Assembly: GCA_963854835.1 (NCBI GenBank)
Contig: OY978530.1
Location: 12,362,609 to 12,426,608 of the forward strand
DNA length: 64,000 bases
Source: Megamerina dolium
Taxonomy: Eukaryota; Arthropoda; Insecta; Diptera; Megamerinidae
Direction of reading: 5' to 3'
The notes under the pieces were generated by a model. The model worked only from the letters and a program-made list of their open reading frames with translations. It ran no database searches and was not told the origin of the DNA. Position 1 is the stretch's first letter. Each line of letters begins with the position of its first letter. The translations under genes and the position numbers were made by a program. Shown here in pieces: positions 35,957 to 47,040 of the stretch.

Positions 35957-37128
35957 ATGAGTCGTCTCAAGATATGCCACTGGAACGCCAACGGCTTAAG
36001 CCAGCACCGTTTGGAGCTAATTAAATTCCTTGAATCCAACCAGATCAACATAATGATGATATCTAAGACCCATTTCACTGACAAAAATTGCTGCCCAATA
36101 CCACATTACAAACTGTACCCCACAAATCATCCGCATGGTAAGGCACGGGGAGGAACTGCCATATTGATAAAAAGCAGAATAAAACACCATCTTCTCGAAG
36201 ATTTCAGTAGAGTCTACTTGCAAGCAACATCTATATGCCTGGAAGAGTACATCTCTAAGATAGTAATATCTGCGAAATACTGTCCCCCAAGAGATAGTAT
36301 TACTGAACAGCAATATAAAGAATTTTTCTCAACTCTTGGTAACAAATTCTTGGTTGCTGGCGATTTCAACGCCAAACACACCCACTGGGGCTCCTGGGGC
36401 TCCAAAAGGCAGAAGCCTATGCTCAATCATTACTAACCACGGCTACGATGTAATCTCAAATGGACAACCGACATATTGGCCGACGGACAAGAGGAAGATA
36501 CCCGATCACATAGACTTTGGAGTTGCCAAAGGTTTGCAGATTAAAATTTCTACACAGAGTGTAATTATGATCTCTCATCTGATCACTCATCCACGGTAAT
36601 ATCTATAAAATTACCAAGCCCCCAAGGCAATTGCATTAGAAATAAAATGGACTGGTTGAAATTCAAGAAATATGTAAATTCCCATCTTCCTCTAAGTACT
36701 GTGTTACGAAATGGACGAAATATAGCACTCAAAAAATTCAACCAATTCCTTTCATTAGCTCTCAGCTCAGCCCCCTGCACAAGAGTAAACAAGCTATCAA
36801 ACTGAAGCCCACACACACCAGCCGAATTGAATTGCTAGTAAGACAGAAAAGAAGACTCCGAAGGCAATGGCAAGAATTCAGATCACCGAATCTGAAAAGA
36901 CAGCTACAGCACTGCACTCGCAAGTTAAAGCAAGCCCTAAAAAATAATAACAACAAAGAGTCGGAAGATCACATAGCCAAATTAAAACCTGGTGAAGCGT
37001 CAGACTACTCTTTGTGGAAATCAGCAAAAAGTTCAAATCGGCCAACTACTCTTTGTGGAAATCAGCAAAAAGCTCAAATCGGCCAATTCTCACTGATTCC
37101 CCCATTCGTTTGAGTGACGGTAAATGGG
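35957..37128 (+). pseudogene. Family J LINE ORF2, endonuclease part only
   Basis: ATG 35957 gives MSRLKICHWNANGLSQHRLE, the start of an APE-type endonuclease. KARGGTAILIKSRIKHH and FLVAGDFNAKHTHWGS are the further motifs; the frame is lost near 36420 and resumes around 36440 with IDFGVAKGLQI and later VRQKRRLRRQWQEFRSP. The frame duplicates YSLWKSAKSSNRP through a 41-bp tandem duplication and ends without reverse transcriptase. Confidence 0.8.
37004..37085 (+). repeat. 41-bp tandem duplication inside J1
   Basis: 37004-37044 and 37045-37085 are the same 41-bp unit (actactctttgtggaaatca...) with one difference; J2 has a single unit. Confidence 0.9.
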
Positions 37129-37454
37129 CAGAAGCCGCGGAAGGCAAAGGAACATCTGGAGATGGTCAACATTAGGAGAACTAGCTGCTGCCAGCATCAC
37201 ATAGGAGGGCGCTGGAACAACTGCCCAATACCTTGTGCGATGGAGAAGCCTTCTGGAGGCCCTATGCTCCAATTAGGAGTTTAAACGAGAAAAAAATGCA
37301 TTGCTTGCCCTTAGATTGAAACTTTGACAGACCTGGCTTTTTATTTAATACTACAGCATTGCACCCAAACTTTCGGAAATACGATACGACTGGCTTTCTC
37401 CTATGCCATAACTCAAATGGAGTTTTACCTTTAATCAATTAATTAAACGATTAC

Positions 37455-37456
<2 letters not shown>

Positions 37457-37534
<78 letters not shown>

Positions 37535-37553
37535 GTATGTATATATATACATA
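37457..37553. repeat. TA microsatellite left of the SINE
   Basis: About 48 TA units with three tg interruptions. Confidence 0.95.
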
Positions 37554-37556
37554 TAT

Positions 37557-38109
<553 letters not shown>

Positions 38110-38524
38110 TGTGTTAATAGTTTCTGTCCAAAGAAATTGTGGAACTGAACTTTCCATCAGAATACAGCGCGACATCTCAACGAGTGTTCTGTTGATTCTC
38201 TCAGCAACACCATTTTGTTGTAAAGTATAACTTACAGTAGTTTGATGTCGTATTCCGTGGATTTGCAGGAATTGCTGAAAATCTCGATTTACATACTCTT
38301 TCCCGTTGTCACTACGAAGAACCTTCACTTGATACCCGGTTTGCTTTTCAGCCATGTACATAAATTGTTCAAATGCTCCAAATGCGTCACACTTCCTTCT
38401 CAGAAAATATACGTAAGTATATCTGGAGTAATCGTCTACAAATGTTATGAACTAGCTCGTCCAAGTGATTCTGTACGTAGTGGACCGCATATATCTGTAT
38501 GCACAATTTCTAGCAAAGAATGCG

Positions 38525-38557
38525 ACCTTATACTCGAAAAAATCTCGAGTATAAGGT
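38525..38557. other. Perfect 13-bp palindromic hairpin at the gypsy/copia junction
   Basis: accttatactcga (38525-38537) and tcgagtataaggt (38545-38557) are exact inverted repeats with a 7-base spacer. The copia frame ends on one side and the gypsy integrase frame on the other. Confidence 0.9.
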
Positions 38558-38559
38558 AG

Positions 38560-39199
38560 GGTACACTTCTGGCCACTTGCTAAAGTAGTCCATTACTACC
38601 AACACATACCTATTTCCCAAGTTGCTCGTGGGGAACGGTCCCGCTTTGTCCAACGCAATTCGTTCAAACGGAGCACCCGTGTTGTACTGTTGCATCTTAC
38701 CTCGAGTTCTTCTATGTGCGCCTTTTGCTGATGAGCATTGGTCACATCTTCTTATAAAGTCTGCCACGGATTCCTGGCACCCAACCCAGTAGAAGCGCCT
38801 CTTGACCTTTTTTGTGGTTGTAGCTATGCCTAAATGACCTCCACTGGATGCATTGTGATATTCTGAGATTACCTCGTTGATTCTGGACTTTGGTACCACC
38901 AGAAGGTTATTTGCGGTTTTGCCATCTGCACTTTCCCATGTCCGGTACAGACAACCATTACTAAGGTGCAAGCTTTGCCATTGCGCCCAGTATGCTTTAG
39001 ATATCGGGCTTTCACTAGCCATTTCTTCCCAGTCTGGTCGGATGCCATGCTCTTTATTTTTCATGATTTTTTCAAGATCTGGGTCGTTCCGCTGCTCTTT
39101 TTGTATTAGTTCACTGGTCCAGGACTCTTCCGGAAGGGCATTTAAAAGCCGGATGTCTACAATGTGTTCCTTACTTTCAGCTCGTAAACAATGTTGCAT
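38560..39199 (-). pseudogene. gypsy element Gy2 integrase, truncated
   Basis: N-terminal and first core part of a Ty3/gypsy integrase. The zinc-binding domain is EYHNASSGGHLGIATTTKKV and WVGCQESVADFIRRCDQC (HHCC). The core begins ERIALDKAGPFPTSNLGNRY and VVMDYFSKWPEVYP, after which the sequence stops matching at the palindromic junction. In this family KWPEVYP is followed by the rest of the catalytic core, so about half the domain is lost. A one-base frameshift near 39180 separates it from the reverse transcriptase frame to the right. Confidence 0.88.
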
Positions 39200-40542
39200 T
39201 CAGTGCTGCAGGGACGACGCGATAAGGCATCAGCATTACCATGATGATCTCCTTTACGGTGATCTATTGTAAAATCGTAGCTTTGCAATCGCTCAATCCA
39301 TCGCGCTAGTTGACCTTCCGGATCCTTGAATTGTAGTAGCCACCGGAGCGCTGCATGGTCAGTCCTGAGGTGGAATTGTTGTCCGTATAGATATTTATGA
39401 AAGTGTTTCACGCATTCCATTATTGCAAGTAGCTCCCTTCGCGTTACGCAGTAGTTTCGCTCTGGTTTTGACAAAGTTTTGCTATAGTAGGCTATCACTT
39501 TTTCTTGTCCTTCTATTATCTGAGACAGTACTCCGCCGATTCCGTAGACGCTCGCATCCGTATCCAATATAAATGTTTTGCCAGGTGTTGGGTAAGCTAA
39601 TACTGGTGCGGAGCAGAGTTGTTCTTTGAGCTGTTCGAAAGCCTTATCTTGTGTATCACCACATTTGAATGCCTGGTTCTTCCTAGTTAGCTCATGTAAA
39701 CTACTGGCTATGTTTGCAAAGCCGGGCACGAACCGTCTGTAGTAGGTACACAGCCCCAGGAAACTTCTTAGATCATGCAGGTTTGTTGGTTTTGGCCACT
39801 CTTTCACCGCTGCTATTTTCTCGTCGTCTGTGTGAACGCCATTCGTGGTTACCTTGTGACCGAGATACCGAACTTCACGTTTGAAAAGTGAACACTTCTT
39901 TAAGTTCAGTTTCAGTCCAGCGGCTTCTATACGTTCAAAAACTTCCTTCAATTTCGCTAAGTGGTCGTCAAAGTCTTTGCCCATCACAATAATGTCGTCA
40001 AGATACACCAAACACGTTTTCCAATGCAGTCCTTTCAAGACACGTTCCATGAGACGCTCGAAAGTGGCAGGTGCATTGCAAAGCCCAAAAGGTATCACTG
40101 TAAATTGCCATAGTCCATCACCAACACTAAATGCAGTCTTTTCTTTGTCTTTCTCTTTAAGTTCTACTTGCCAGTAGCCGCTCCGTAGATCGAGGGTTGA
40201 GAACCATTGTGCACCAAATAGTGTGTCGAGAGTATCGTCGATTCTAGGCAATGGATAGCTATCTTTCTTCGTGACATCATTCAACTTACGGTAGTCCACA
40301 CAGAATCGAGTACTTCCATCTTTCTTCTTCACAAGCACTACTGGTGAACTCCAGGGACTGGCGGATGGTTCGATAACACCTTCCCTCCGCATATCGGCAA
40401 CGAGCTCTGTTACTTCATCCCTTCTAGCCAATGGAACTCTTCGTGGCGCTTGGCGGATAGGTTTGGAATCGCTGGTATCAATTTCATGTTTCACTATAGC
40501 TGTTCTTCCGCCACTTTTACCTTTAGGTGCAAAATGGACCAA
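39157..40542 (-). CDS. gypsy element Gy2 reverse transcriptase and RNase H
   Basis: An unbroken 461-codon frame, the longest intact retroviral-type domain pair in the window. It copies element RNA and degrades the RNA strand. Reverse transcriptase motifs: MRREGVIEPSASPWSSPVVL, TRFCVDYRKLNDVTKKDSYP, FSTLDLRSGYWQVEL, PFGLCNAPATFERLM and CLVYLDDIIVMG (YLDD). RNase H motifs: FILDTDASVYGIGGVLSQ, RRELLAIMECVKHFHKYL, LRTDHAALRWLL and GDHHGNADALSRRP. The ATG at 40542 is internal: the protein continues upstream in a frame shifted by one base, and downstream into the integrase by another shift. It is part of a polyprotein, so it is unlikely to be expressed correctly. Confidence 0.9.
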   Translation of the reverse strand: MVHFAPKGKSGGRTAIVKHEIDTSDSKPIRQAPRRVPLARRDEVTELVADMRREGVIEPSASPWSSPVVLVKKKDGSTRFCVDYRKLNDVTKKDSYPLPRIDDTLDTLFGAQWFSTLDLRSGYWQVELKEKDKEKTAFSVGDGLWQFTVIPFGLCNAPATFERLMERVLKGLHWKTCLVYLDDIIVMGKDFDDHLAKLKEVFERIEAAGLKLNLKKCSLFKREVRYLGHKVTTNGVHTDDEKIAAVKEWPKPTNLHDLRSFLGLCTYYRRFVPGFANIASSLHELTRKNQAFKCGDTQDKAFEQLKEQLCSAPVLAYPTPGKTFILDTDASVYGIGGVLSQIIEGQEKVIAYYSKTLSKPERNYCVTRRELLAIMECVKHFHKYLYGQQFHLRTDHAALRWLLQFKDPEGQLARWIERLQSYDFTIDHRKGDHHGNADALSRRPCSTECNIVYELKVRNTL

Positions 40543-40956
40543 TGCTTCCTTAATGCTTGTAACGCCTTATTTTTCTGATGCTCAGTAAGCTCTTTAGTCC
40601 ATTCTTGCATCTGCGACATTGCCATTTCTTTGTCCGCATTACTTCCAGCTTTTACTGTTGCCGTATCCGCTCCACAATTAACCACAGCTGTAACCTCTTG
40701 ATATTGACCAATTATTGTTCCTTTTCTTATAAATTTTGGTGCACCAGATGGATTTAAAATTCGAATAGGTATACTTCCATCATTTTTAGACTCCACTAGT
40801 GTTTTTCCAAGTATGATGTTATTGACTTGGTTAATTTTGATAGCTTCCACAACCCACAACTTACTTGTAACTCCATCCGTATCTATTTTAGCCCATATGA
40901 TTGCCTCCGAATTTGCGGGTATTTTCTGTTTTTGGCATATCCGGACCTGTCTTGTA
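40494..40956 (-). pseudogene. gypsy element Gy2 pol, segment between protease and reverse transcriptase
   Basis: Begins at the junction with copy R3 and reads QVRICQKQKIPANSEAIIWA then VTSKLWVVEAIK, IRILNPSGAPKFIRKGTIIG, the linker typical of gypsy elements between protease and reverse transcriptase (compare IPANSE, N-PV-LKKGT). It ends at 40494 after HWSILHLKVK, where the other frame continues FAPKGKSGGR, showing a one-base indel near 40530. A nominal ATG further right lies in foreign sequence. Confidence 0.8.
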
Positions 40957-41462
40957 AAAAAATTCGGTCGAATCAAACCATTGGACGCATTAGACACCAG
41001 CATCAACCCACAAGCACACCAAACCAACTTTCAATTAAACCAAGATAATAATCCAGATAACGCTTCCATGACAAAACAGCAAGAAGATCAACCTAATGTA
41101 AATAATCTCGCTCTCATTGCCGAAACAAAAATCGAACTTTGATAAAGAGGAAGTTACTGTTTTTATCATTAGACTTCAACAACAAAAGCTGCAACAAAAC
41201 TATTAAAAAAGCTAAGTACAGCAGACAACAACCAGCAGGAAACACATCGTCATCATGGACACCATATTCACCGCATTACCAGTAACCATATATGCAAATT
41301 ATACTTCGTAATTTATTCCTCATAGTATCATACATTTTGAATTGTTCTTAATTTTACAAAATAAGCATAATTTTAACTTTTTCCTTATAAGAAAAAATTA
41401 TTATTATTTCATATTGATAATTTTTTCTTCGTGAGAGTTGCGATCCAAAATATGAAATATGC
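40957..41462 (+). mobile_element. LTR-retrotransposon fragment, copy R3
   Basis: Plus-strand copy of the 3' internal end shared with R1 and R2. It opens at FGRIKPLDALDTSINPQAHQ and its frame continues through NNPDNASMTKQQEDQPNV to a stop at 41142. The 3' untranslated part ends in a short purine run and then gttgcgatcc, the same LTR start as at 23918. It lies inside the gypsy element Gy2, antisense to it, and is itself cut off by the RTE copy C3. Confidence 0.75.
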
Positions 41463-44227
41463 TTACTTACTTACTTATGTGGCCATAACAACCGAATATC
41501 GATTTAGGCCGAATTTAACATGCTTCGCCAGCCATCTCTGTTCTTCGCTAGCTGGCGCCAGTTAGAAATTCCAAGCCCTGTTAGGTTCTCCAGTACTTGG
41601 TCTTTCCACTGGAGGTTAGGTCTTTCTCTTCTGCGCAGTCCTCCAGCGGGTTCCGAATATAACACCTTCTTAGCTGGAGGGTGTTCTTCCATTCGCTCGA
41701 CATGACCTAGCCAGCGCAGCCGTTGGATTTTGATGCGCTTTACTATGTCAATATCGGCATACAGCTCGTACAGCTCATGGTTGTACCTTATTCGGTACTC
41801 GCCACCAACGCAAATAGGTCCAAAGATCTTCGCTCATCCAAGGTGGAAATTGTCCAGGCTTCAGCGCCATATGTTAGGACAGGCATGATGAGAGACTTGT
41901 AGAGTGTAGTTTTCGTTCTTCGAGAGAGGGCGAATTTCAATTGCTTACTCAGCCCAAAGTAACACCTGTTAGCAAGAGTTATCCTACGCATGATCTCCAA
42001 GCTGACGTCATTACTGCTGTTAATGCTGGTTCCAATTTTCACTGCACAACGGGATTTATGCAGTGTCATTCTACAAAGTCGAATGAGCTTTGCAGGAATA
42101 CCGAACTCAGACATTGTTGCGTAGAGGTAATCCCTTACCGGACTGTCGAAAGCGGCTTTATAATCAACAAATAGGTGGTGTGTGTCGATCTGTTTTTCTT
42201 GGGTCTTCTCCAGGATTTGGCGCAGTGTGAAAATCTGGTCGATGGTGGATTTACCAGGTCTGAAGCCACACTGATACGGTCCATTAAGGTTCTGAGCATA
42301 GGCTTCAACCTTTCACACAGTACGCTGGATAGAACCTTGTATGCGATGCTCAGGAGACTTATTCCACGGTAGTTGGCGCAAATTGTGGGGTCTCCTTTTT
42401 TATGTACAGGACAGAGAACACTGAGCCTCCAATCATCAGGCATGCTTTCATCCGACCATATTATGCTTATGAGCTGGTGCATGCGGGTGAGCAGCTCATC
42501 GCCTCCGGTCTTAAACAACTCGGCAGGCAGGCCATCAGCACCTGCAGCTTTGTTGTTCTTCAGCCTTAAAATGGCCGTTTTAACCTCATCATAGTCGGGT
42601 GGTGGAACATCAACACCATCATCTGTAATTGGGGTTATCGGGCATTCTCCTCCACTGGCGGAATTGTTCGTAGCATCGCCATTCAGTAACGTGGAGAGTG
42701 TTCCCTCCATAGGCTCAGTACACTTTGGACATCTGTAACCAGATTCCCATTTCCATCACGACAAGAAGAGGCTCCGGGATTGAAACCTCCACTCAGGCGC
42801 TTGATCTTTTCAAAGAATTTTAGAGTCTCATTCTTGTCGGTACACATCTCTATCTCCTCACACTCGCGTCTTTCCAACTCCCTCTTCTTGCGCCTGAAAA
42901 GACGTCTCTCTGCTCCTTAACAGCTCGCGTTGCGCCTGCACGCAGGGTTTTTCTGTAGGCGGCGTCTTTCTCTGCGGTAGCGTCGCGAGACTCATGATCA
43001 TACCACTCATTCCTCAGAGGTCGGTAGTAACCGATTACCTGCTCGGCAGCAGTAGTCATGGAGTGGGATATATGTGTCTACCGTGCGCATGTATCATCAA
43101 GTGGGGGAGTGTTCTGCATAAGCAGATTCGATAGTCGAGTGGAAAATGCATCTGCTGTCTCTGGTGATCGCAGCTTACTGACGTTGAGCTTTCTCTGTGT
43201 GGGACTTCTCTTGTTATTTGCGACATATAAGCGTGTGCGCACCTTAGCTGCAACAAGGTAGTGATCCGAGTCGATGTTGGCACCACGGATGGAAGCATGG
43301 AAGCATGCCTTCCGTCAATCACCACATGATCAATTTGGTTTCTTGTACGTTGATCTGGAGACAGCCATGTCGCTTTGTGGATGTCGAGATGCTGGAATCT
43401 GGTACCACCAATGACCATGTTTCGTGCTGCGGCGAAGTCGATCAGCCTCATTCCGTTATCGGAGGTGTTCTGGTGGAGGCTGAATTTTCCGACAGTTGGA
43501 CCAAAGGTACCTTCCTTGCCCACCCTGGCATTAAAGTCGCCAAGCGCGTGGGCACATATAAGGCTGATATTGAAGAATTTTGCCTTGATGCGGATTGTGG
43601 CCAGCCGTTCGTTCACAGGCGTGAACTGTGAGACAAGATGTCGTAGTCTCTTGCTTACCAAAAATCCACATCCTAATTCGTGCCTTTCAGCATGGCAACT
43701 GTAGTAGATGTCACAGGACGCTCTTTTGGAGCAGCCCTGTCCTGTCCATCGCATTTCCTGGAGAGCGGTGATGTCAGCTCTGTATTTTTCGAGGACATCA
43801 ACCAGCTGGGTAGAGGCATCCTCCCTTTGAAGGGACCGGACATTCCAGGTGCATATCCGTAAATCATTGTCCTTTTTTCGTTTGCGGGGGTCATCAATAA
43901 ACGGGGTAGTCCTGATTCGAGGCATATTTGTTTTTTTCATTTGGGGGGGTTTTCATGTGGCGGGTCCCAAACCCAACGCACAACCTCTAACTGAGGAGAT
44001 TTTCGCCACTCACTTCAGCCGCCTCCCAGCGGGTGCCAGGAAGACGTTGCCCGGTGGCCGTAATATGGAGGGCCCCCATTAATAATAATGAAAGCGCCAT
44101 CACATAGTAAGCAGAGCAAGCTATATGACTACCCCTCATTAACAAATAAAGGTATCATCACATAGCGCTCAGATCAAACTACATGACAGCCAGTGAGTTG
44201 ACTTGCTATGAGTTCAACAACGATTGC
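41463..44227 (-). mobile_element. RTE-like LINE copy C3, internally deleted
   Basis: Minus-strand element from its 5' end at 44227 (gcaatcgttgttgaactcat, as in C2) to a TAAG tail at 41463. It holds the endonuclease, parts of the reverse transcriptase and the C-terminal region. No target duplication was found: the right flank is gypsy protease and the left flank is the R3 fragment, so the left side may be rearranged. Confidence 0.85.
41504..43940 (-). pseudogene. RTE-like LINE protein with several deletions
   Basis: 43940-43056 is the endonuclease: LRICTWNVRSLQREDASTQL, ALQEMRWTGQGCSKRAS, then SLICAHALGDFNARVG where a segment is deleted between CAHA and GDFN, and RTRNQIDHVVIDGR. 42710-42135 is the front of the reverse transcriptase: NNKAAGADGLPAELFK, PDDWRLSVLCPVHKKGD and CANYRGISLLSIAYKVLS. 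42114-41788 continues SEFGIPAKLIRLCRMTLHKS and CAVKIG, then jumps to TSINSSNDVSLEIM, losing the YADD catalytic box that C4 still has. 41692-41504 is the C-terminus, SNWRQLAKNRDGWRSML. Seven or more frame breaks. Confidence 0.85.
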
Positions 44228-44717
44228 GCTAGCCCCACCCGGTTGAGGCAGTTAGACACGTTACCTTGCGAAAACACCACCAGACCACCACCAGACCACC
44301 ACCAGACCAATGTAACTCCATGTGCGATCATAAAATCTATGCCAATAATGACGTCATCGATAATATCTGCCACAATGAATTCATGTTGTAAATCACAGTC
44401 ACCTATCGTGATTTGCTTTGAGACCTTTCCCAAAAATCGGCGCATCTTCACCTGTTGCTGTGAGAAGTTTTATACCAACCAATGGCATAAACTCTTTCAC
44501 CAGGCCACTTTTTATTATCGTGTGAGACGCGCCAGTATCCAAAGTCAAAATGAATGCTTTATTGTTAATTTTTCCATCGATGGTCAGGCTGTTAGGCACG
44601 CGTTTCATTTGAGAGATGAAGATGGTGGGGCAACCCGTTGTGGGAGCCAGCTCACGCCCCTTGGTACTGGCTCGTTTTAATTTAACGATGGCTTATACGT
44701 AGTCTCGTTAATGCTGT
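44228..44717 (-). pseudogene. gypsy element Gy2 aspartic protease
   Basis: Protease that would cut the gag-pol polyprotein. 44608-44399 reads MKRVPNSLTIDGKINNKAFI then LTLDTGASHTIIKSGLV, the DTG active site with flap start. After a shift GKVSKQITIGDCDLQHEFIV and DIIDDVIIGIDFMIAHGVTL follow, the second half of the fold. The frame is cut at 44227 by the RTE insertion and resumes at 40956 after the RTE and R3 fragments. Confidence 0.85.
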
Positions 44718-45938
44718 TCACCCCGTCTTCGGGTTTCTTCTTCCCTGGAGAGCTTGATCGAGAACGTGTTCGACGGCAATCCCGTGCCATATGAATGTGC
44801 CTTCACGTCGAACTACTGCAGCTTGCTCGGACTTGATCACTTGGCATACCACTTCAACCAGATCATCCTTTTCAATCTCCAATTTCCGAACCTTATGTGT
44901 TGGACGACACATCAAACCAACAGCTTCATATGTCAGCGCACTGCTAACAGTTTCTACAAAAGTCGCTCTCGGGGACATGATTGTTTGACGTTTTGTTTCG
45001 GGATCACGTATGCCTTCGATGAATATGTCGATTTTAATTGTCTAAATGAAATCACTAGGTTTGCCAGCATACGAGAGGTTGCACAGCCGTTCAATATCTG
45101 AGGCATATTGTTGAAGAGTTTCGCCAACCTGTTGTACCCTTGCTTTTAGTTCTACTCTGTGCAACTGGGTCATATAGCTACTGTCGTATTTCTGCTTCAA
45201 AGTATCCATCAACGCTTGATAGCTGTACCGCTCGTGCTCTGGTACCTGCTGTAAAACTTCCGCTGCATTACCTTTTAATGCCACAATCAATGCAGAAGTT
45301 TTTTCGTTAACACCCCAATGATTTGCTAAGGCGGTTGTTTCAAATTGCAACTTGAAAACATCAAAAGCCGTCGATCCATCAAACGTTGGTGTTTTTAATT
45401 TGATGGCACCAGAATCCCGAACGATTGTTGTTGTAGTTCCACATAGTTCTATTGAATTAAAGCGGTTTTCCAGGTGCCGAATCTTCTCGTCTATTTTAAC
45501 TTGTTTTTCGCTTAGCTCTTGTACTTTCTGGTCAGTCTGATCCATTCTTTCTAAGAATTGCTTCTGAATATCTAAAGAGGCCTTGGTAAGCTGTTCCTGC
45601 ATGGCGGTAGAGTTTTCTTCAAATTTCTCTTGCAACAGTGTAGCCATTCCTTTCTTAGATTCAGTAGAGTGTTTATCAAGTTGCTCCTGCATCTGCTGCA
45701 TCATCGATTTCATAAACTCCATCATTTGGCCAGATGTGTCCGTTTTTTCCACTTTTTCAATTACACCATCTACAGCATCTTCTTCATAGAACTCATGTTC
45801 ATCAACATTTACACCGTTGGCCTCCATAGCCTCTCGTAGTCTCACTTGCAGTTCTGCCTTAATACCGGATGAAGATAGATCCTATGATGCTAACTGTTGT
45901 TTCAGTTGCTCCATTTTCAGCTGGTCAAACTTCACCAT
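44718..45938 (-). pseudogene. gypsy element Gy2 gag with SAP-like N-terminus
   Basis: Capsid polyprotein of the gypsy element. One frame of about 400 codons from ATG 45938 with in-frame stops after KQQLAS and at 45042 only. The first 35 residues, MVKFDQLKMEQLKQQLAS then DLSSSGIKAELQVRLREAM, match the helix-extended loop-helix of SAP DNA-binding motifs. Residues 60-150 are a long Gln/Glu/Lys coiled coil. The capsid part holds IKLKTPTFDGSTAFDVFKLQ, EVLQQVPEHERYSYQALM and YASDIERLCNLSY. The C-terminus leads into a zinc knuckle in another frame (HMARDCRRTRSRSSSPGKK). A SAP domain in gag is known in some gypsy lineages but is not universal. Confidence 0.82.
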
Positions 45939-45950
45939 TTTTTAAGCAAT

Positions 45951-45968
45951 CCCACCGCTGTCACCAAT
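45951..45968 (-). promoter_or_regulatory. Primer-binding site of gypsy element Gy2
   Basis: Minus strand attggtgacagcggtggg directly after an LTR end cgtaaca; position between LTR and gag, 13 bp before ATG 45938 when counted from its end. The primer tRNA was not identified. Confidence 0.6.
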
Positions 45969-46108
45969 TGTTACGAAAATGTTTTAAAGGGCTGTTCGTA
46001 TCGACTAGATTGCATAAAAAAAATGTACAAATCAATTCTATTTTTCTTATTAAATTCAAATATAAAAATATTTCAAATATTTCAAAGGGAATCTGATTTC
46101 TAATCTTT
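45969..46108 (-). mobile_element. Partial 5' LTR of gypsy element Gy2
   Basis: Begins TGTTACG on the plus strand and extends to the copia gag fragment at 46109, so at most 140 bp remain and the LTR is truncated or very short. Confidence 0.45.
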
Positions 46109-46395
46109 TTACTTTTCTAGCAGGGCCTTTCGTCTGCTTAGGACATCCATGCTTGTTTGGGTGATGTACAATTCTTTATATGTATTAGTTCCGATGGCTT
46201 CACAGCAAGTATGATCGTCGCTAACGCCTTCTGGTCTATTATGTTCCATTTCTCCTTTTCTGATGCTGCGTTTGGTACATTTTCCAATACTGCGCACCAA
46301 TAGTCCAACGTAATAAAGAGACTTTTCATCTGGATCGCCCATGTTGCATAGTTGTCACCCACCAATTTCTCGACTTGTACTAGCGAACTGGTCAT
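46109..46395 (-). pseudogene. copia gag N-terminal fragment
   Basis: From ATG 46395 (MTSSLVQVEKLVGDNYATWA) the frame has IQMKSLFITLDYWCAVLENV and EKWNIIDQKALATIILAVKP then SELIHIKNC, the standard N-terminal domain of Ty1/copia gag. After about 90 residues a frameshift occurs and the last codons are SRRKALLEK, ending where the gypsy LTR begins. With the primer site and LTR to the right and copia integrase at 38.5 kb to the left, it is the 5' end of a copia element interrupted by the gypsy element. Confidence 0.85.
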
Positions 46396-46504
46396 TTTAC
46401 TTAATTCGTGATTTCAATATATTTTTAACAGATTCTGGTTAATTCGACCTATAAATTAACTGAACACCATTCTCGCAATTAATTTTCAAATTACCCACGT
46501 GGTC

Positions 46505-46518
46505 CTGGGCCCATAACC
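46505..46518 (-). promoter_or_regulatory. copia-type primer-binding site
   Basis: Minus strand ggttatgggcccag, the sequence used by copia, which pairs with an internal part of initiator-methionine tRNA. It lies 2 bp from the LTR end and about 110 bp upstream of the gag ATG. Confidence 0.8.
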
Positions 46519-46520
46519 TT

Positions 46521-46792
46521 TGTTGGATAAGTCAGCCAGTGGTTGAAATGAAAACGACGTGCGTATGATTAGATGGTGTTTATTAGAATGAAAAAGTATA
46601 ATGATATAATATAAGAATACTGCTAGAGGTAAACTAATTTACAGCAATAGGAATAGTTGTAGTACATATGTTAAAGAATGCTGAATCAGAGTTGATATTA
46701 CTATGATCCTAGGAATATTTGCCAGAGAAACGATAAGTCTAAAAAAATTTTGACTTCCCACTTTTAAGAAAAGAGTATTTCTATCCATACAA
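46521..46792 (-). mobile_element. copia 5' LTR (right end tentative)
   Basis: The left end TGTTGGATAAG is fixed by the adjoining primer site. A matching ..CCATACA end at 46792 would give 272 bp, close to the usual copia LTR length, but no second LTR exists in the window to confirm it. Confidence 0.5.
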
Positions 46793-47022
46793 AAATAATA
46801 TTTGAAAATGGTTTGTATGGAGGGAAATATGTATTTGTGGGAATGCTCTGGGTCGAAATTGGTTTTAGATGCGCGATATCATTGAAAAATATACCTAGAA
46901 TCCATGGTTGTTTCAGTATTTCCTTTACGATTTGTCAGGTATTTCGGCATACAAATTCGACCCGCCTTCTTACGCATGAATTTGTTTTGTATATAGAAGA
47001 CTGTCATAATTTAAGTCTTAAA
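46793..47022. other. Unassigned spacer
   Basis: A 73-codon open frame (46813-47034, plus) shows no recognisable motif. Confidence 0.4.
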
Positions 47023-47040
47023 ATAGATAGATAGATAGAT
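47023..47040. repeat. GATA microsatellite at the SINE tail
   Basis: Four ATAG units directly at the 3' end of the minus-strand SINE. Confidence 0.9.

Larger units (their letters stand above)
34436..37128 (+). mobile_element. Jockey-type LINE, family J copy J1
   Basis: Plus-strand copy with ORF1 and the endonuclease part of ORF2, cut off at 37128 before the reverse transcriptase. It is very similar to J2 (47408-49003) and J4 (about 56009-59214). The 5' end was not fixed but is likely within 34250-34430. The right edge meets a 140-bp stretch (37129-37269) with no assignment. Confidence 0.82.

Noticed and set aside
40957..41027. ATG 41027 as the start of the gypsy pol segment
   Set aside because: The first 24 codons are antisense R3 sequence; the gypsy part begins at 40956.
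40813..41142. A single 109-residue protein across 40813-41142
   Set aside because: Its first 45 codons are antisense gypsy and only the part from about 40957 belongs to copy R3; it is an artefact of the junction.
44228..44320. Repeated accagaccacc as a regulatory array
   Set aside because: It is a short slippage of a coding stretch in the gypsy protease region, three units only.
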